A DNA stretch of 5,901 nucleotides from Rhodospirillaceae bacterium (GTDB lineage Bacteria > Pseudomonadota > Alphaproteobacteria > Rhodospirillales > Magnetospirillaceae), in the NCBI GenBank assembly GCA_030151865.1, contig JASLCK010000135.1:1-5901 (forward strand). Reading direction: 5' to 3'. A program made the position numbers and the translations under genes. The notes beneath the pieces are model-generated. The model had not been told where the DNA came from and searched no databases. It saw only the letters and a list, made by a program, of their open reading frames with translations. How positions within the stretch are numbered: the first letter of the stretch is position 1; each line of letters starts with the position of its first letter. Below, piece by piece: positions 5,111 through 5,901 of this stretch.

Positions 5111-5703
5111 GGGATGTCATCCTGGCTTCCACCAGCCAAACCCGCATCGCCATGCTGGCGGCGGCAGGAGTGGCTGTAAATTCCATGCCCCCCGGCGTTG
5201 ACGAGGACGAGGTCAAGCGTGCCCTGAAGGCCGAAGGTGCTTCTGCCGCCGATGCCGCTATCGCGCTGGCGGAGTTGAAGGCCACCCGGATATCGCGGCG
5301 TTTCTCCGATGCCTTGGTGATTGGCGCCGATCAAATGTTGGATTGTCAGGGGCAATGGTTCGACAAGCCCGTCGATCTGGCTGCGGCGCGTCTGCAACTG
5401 CAAAGTCTGCGCGGAAAAACCCACCATTTGCAAACCGCCGCCGTGGTGATGCTGAACGGCCAGCGTATTTGGCATCAGTTGGATAAAGCGTCCCTGACCA
5501 TGCGTCCGTTCAGCGACGCGTTTCTTGACGATTATCTCAGCCGGGCCGGGGATAAAGTTCTGTGGTCGGTCGGCGCTTATCAGTTGGAAGGTTTGGGCGT
5601 TCAACTGTTTTCCCGCATCGATGGCGGCTATTTCGGCATCCTCGGCTTGCCACTTTTGCCCTTGCTCGATTTTCTGAGAACCCACGAGGTGATTGCATCA
5701 TGA
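5107..5703 (+). CDS. maf: Maf-family nucleoside triphosphate pyrophosphatase
   Basis: Maf proteins hydrolyse non-canonical or modified nucleoside triphosphates (dTTP/UTP or m7GTP, by subfamily) to the monophosphate and PPi, as house-cleaning enzymes. The 198-residue product is the usual length. It has the N-terminal ILASTSQTRIAML (5-17), VDEDEVK (31-37), the catalytic-site segment VIGADQ (71-76) with Asp75, DKP (86-88), GKTHHLQTAAV (103-113) and a C-terminal GAYQLEGLGVQLFSRI (156-171) followed by ILGLPL (178-183). The GADQ and EGLG features look nearer the YceF (m7GTP) type than the GADT/QG type of dTTP/UTP enzymes, but the substrate class is uncertain. GGAGGG at 5095-5100 gives a strong ribosome site. 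Both ends overlap the neighbouring genes by 4 nt. Confidence 0.93.
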   Translation: MRDVILASTSQTRIAMLAAAGVAVNSMPPGVDEDEVKRALKAEGASAADAAIALAELKATRISRRFSDALVIGADQMLDCQGQWFDKPVDLAAARLQLQSLRGKTHHLQTAAVVMLNGQRIWHQLDKASLTMRPFSDAFLDDYLSRAGDKVLWSVGAYQLEGLGVQLFSRIDGGYFGILGLPLLPLLDFLRTHEVIAS

Positions 5704-5901
5704 TCCTGACCGGTAAGGCCAAATTGGCCGGCGTTATGGGATGGCCGGTCGGCCATTCCCGCTCGCCGCGTCTGCATGGCTTTTGGCTGGAACAGTACGG
5801 TATCGACGGCGCTTATCTGCCGTTGCCGGTTGCGCCCCAGGATTTCGCCGATATCTTCCGGGCTTTGCCGCGTATGGGTTTCAAGGGCGCCAATGTCACG
5901 G
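5700..5901 (+). CDS. aroE: Shikimate dehydrogenase, N-terminal part (3' end missing)
   Basis: AroE reduces 3-dehydroshikimate to shikimate with NADPH in the chorismate (aromatic amino acid) pathway. Sixty-seven codons are present, about a quarter of a typical gene of around 275 codons. The shikimate-binding GWPVGHSRSPRLH (14-26) with its two serines is clear. The window ends at GANVT (63-67), the start of the motif whose following lysine is catalytic, so that residue is not seen. The start is set by GAGGTGA at 5686-5692, 7 nt before the ATG that overlaps the maf stop (ATGA). In related genomes coaE and dnaQ often follow. Confidence 0.95.
   Translation, partial: MILTGKAKLAGVMGWPVGHSRSPRLHGFWLEQYGIDGAYLPLPVAPQDFADIFRALPRMGFKGANVT

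Overview
This window reads as the chromosomal replication origin of an alphaproteobacterium, with the genes on either side. The order rho, hemJ, hemH, hemE, a gene-free gap, a pyruvate-phosphate-dikinase regulator (DUF299/RP001 family), maf, aroE is the classical alphaproteobacterial origin neighbourhood known from Caulobacter and Rickettsia. The proteins are typical of the class. A Rhodospirillales-like source is my best guess, because the origin has DnaA, IHF and GANTC signals but none of the CtrA half-sites seen in Caulobacter. The species cannot be named from this sequence.

Left arm (1-3847, all on the minus strand). A 3'-truncated rho gene (transcription terminator Rho) runs off the left edge. 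It has its own leader of about 140 nt and a candidate promoter. Upstream of it lies a tightly packed hemE-hemH-hemJ operon with a 4-nt gap and a 4-nt overlap. These genes encode uroporphyrinogen decarboxylase, ferrochelatase and the HemJ-type protoporphyrinogen oxidase, three steps of the late protoporphyrin-dependent heme pathway. A stem-loop follows hemJ.

Centre (3848-4273). This 426-bp intergenic segment is the predicted oriC. It holds two perfect DnaA boxes near its ends and several one-mismatch boxes, two of them exactly 10 bp apart. It also has a perfect IHF consensus, a 53-bp tract that is about 75% A+T, two inverted repeats and eight GANTC (CcrM-type) methylation sites within 311 bp. 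The remaining 5.6 kb of the window has only five GANTC sites. No TTAA (CtrA half-site) and no GATC (Dam site) occurs here.

Right arm (4274-5901, all on the plus strand). Three genes are joined by ATGA overlaps: the PPDK/PEP synthase regulatory kinase-phosphorylase, a Maf-family nucleotide pyrophosphatase and aroE (shikimate dehydrogenase, cut off by the right edge). Every gene in the window is transcribed away from the origin, so transcription runs with both replication forks.

No mobile element, CRISPR array, tRNA/rRNA or obvious horizontally acquired gene was seen. The main interest lies in the origin architecture, not in a new gene system.
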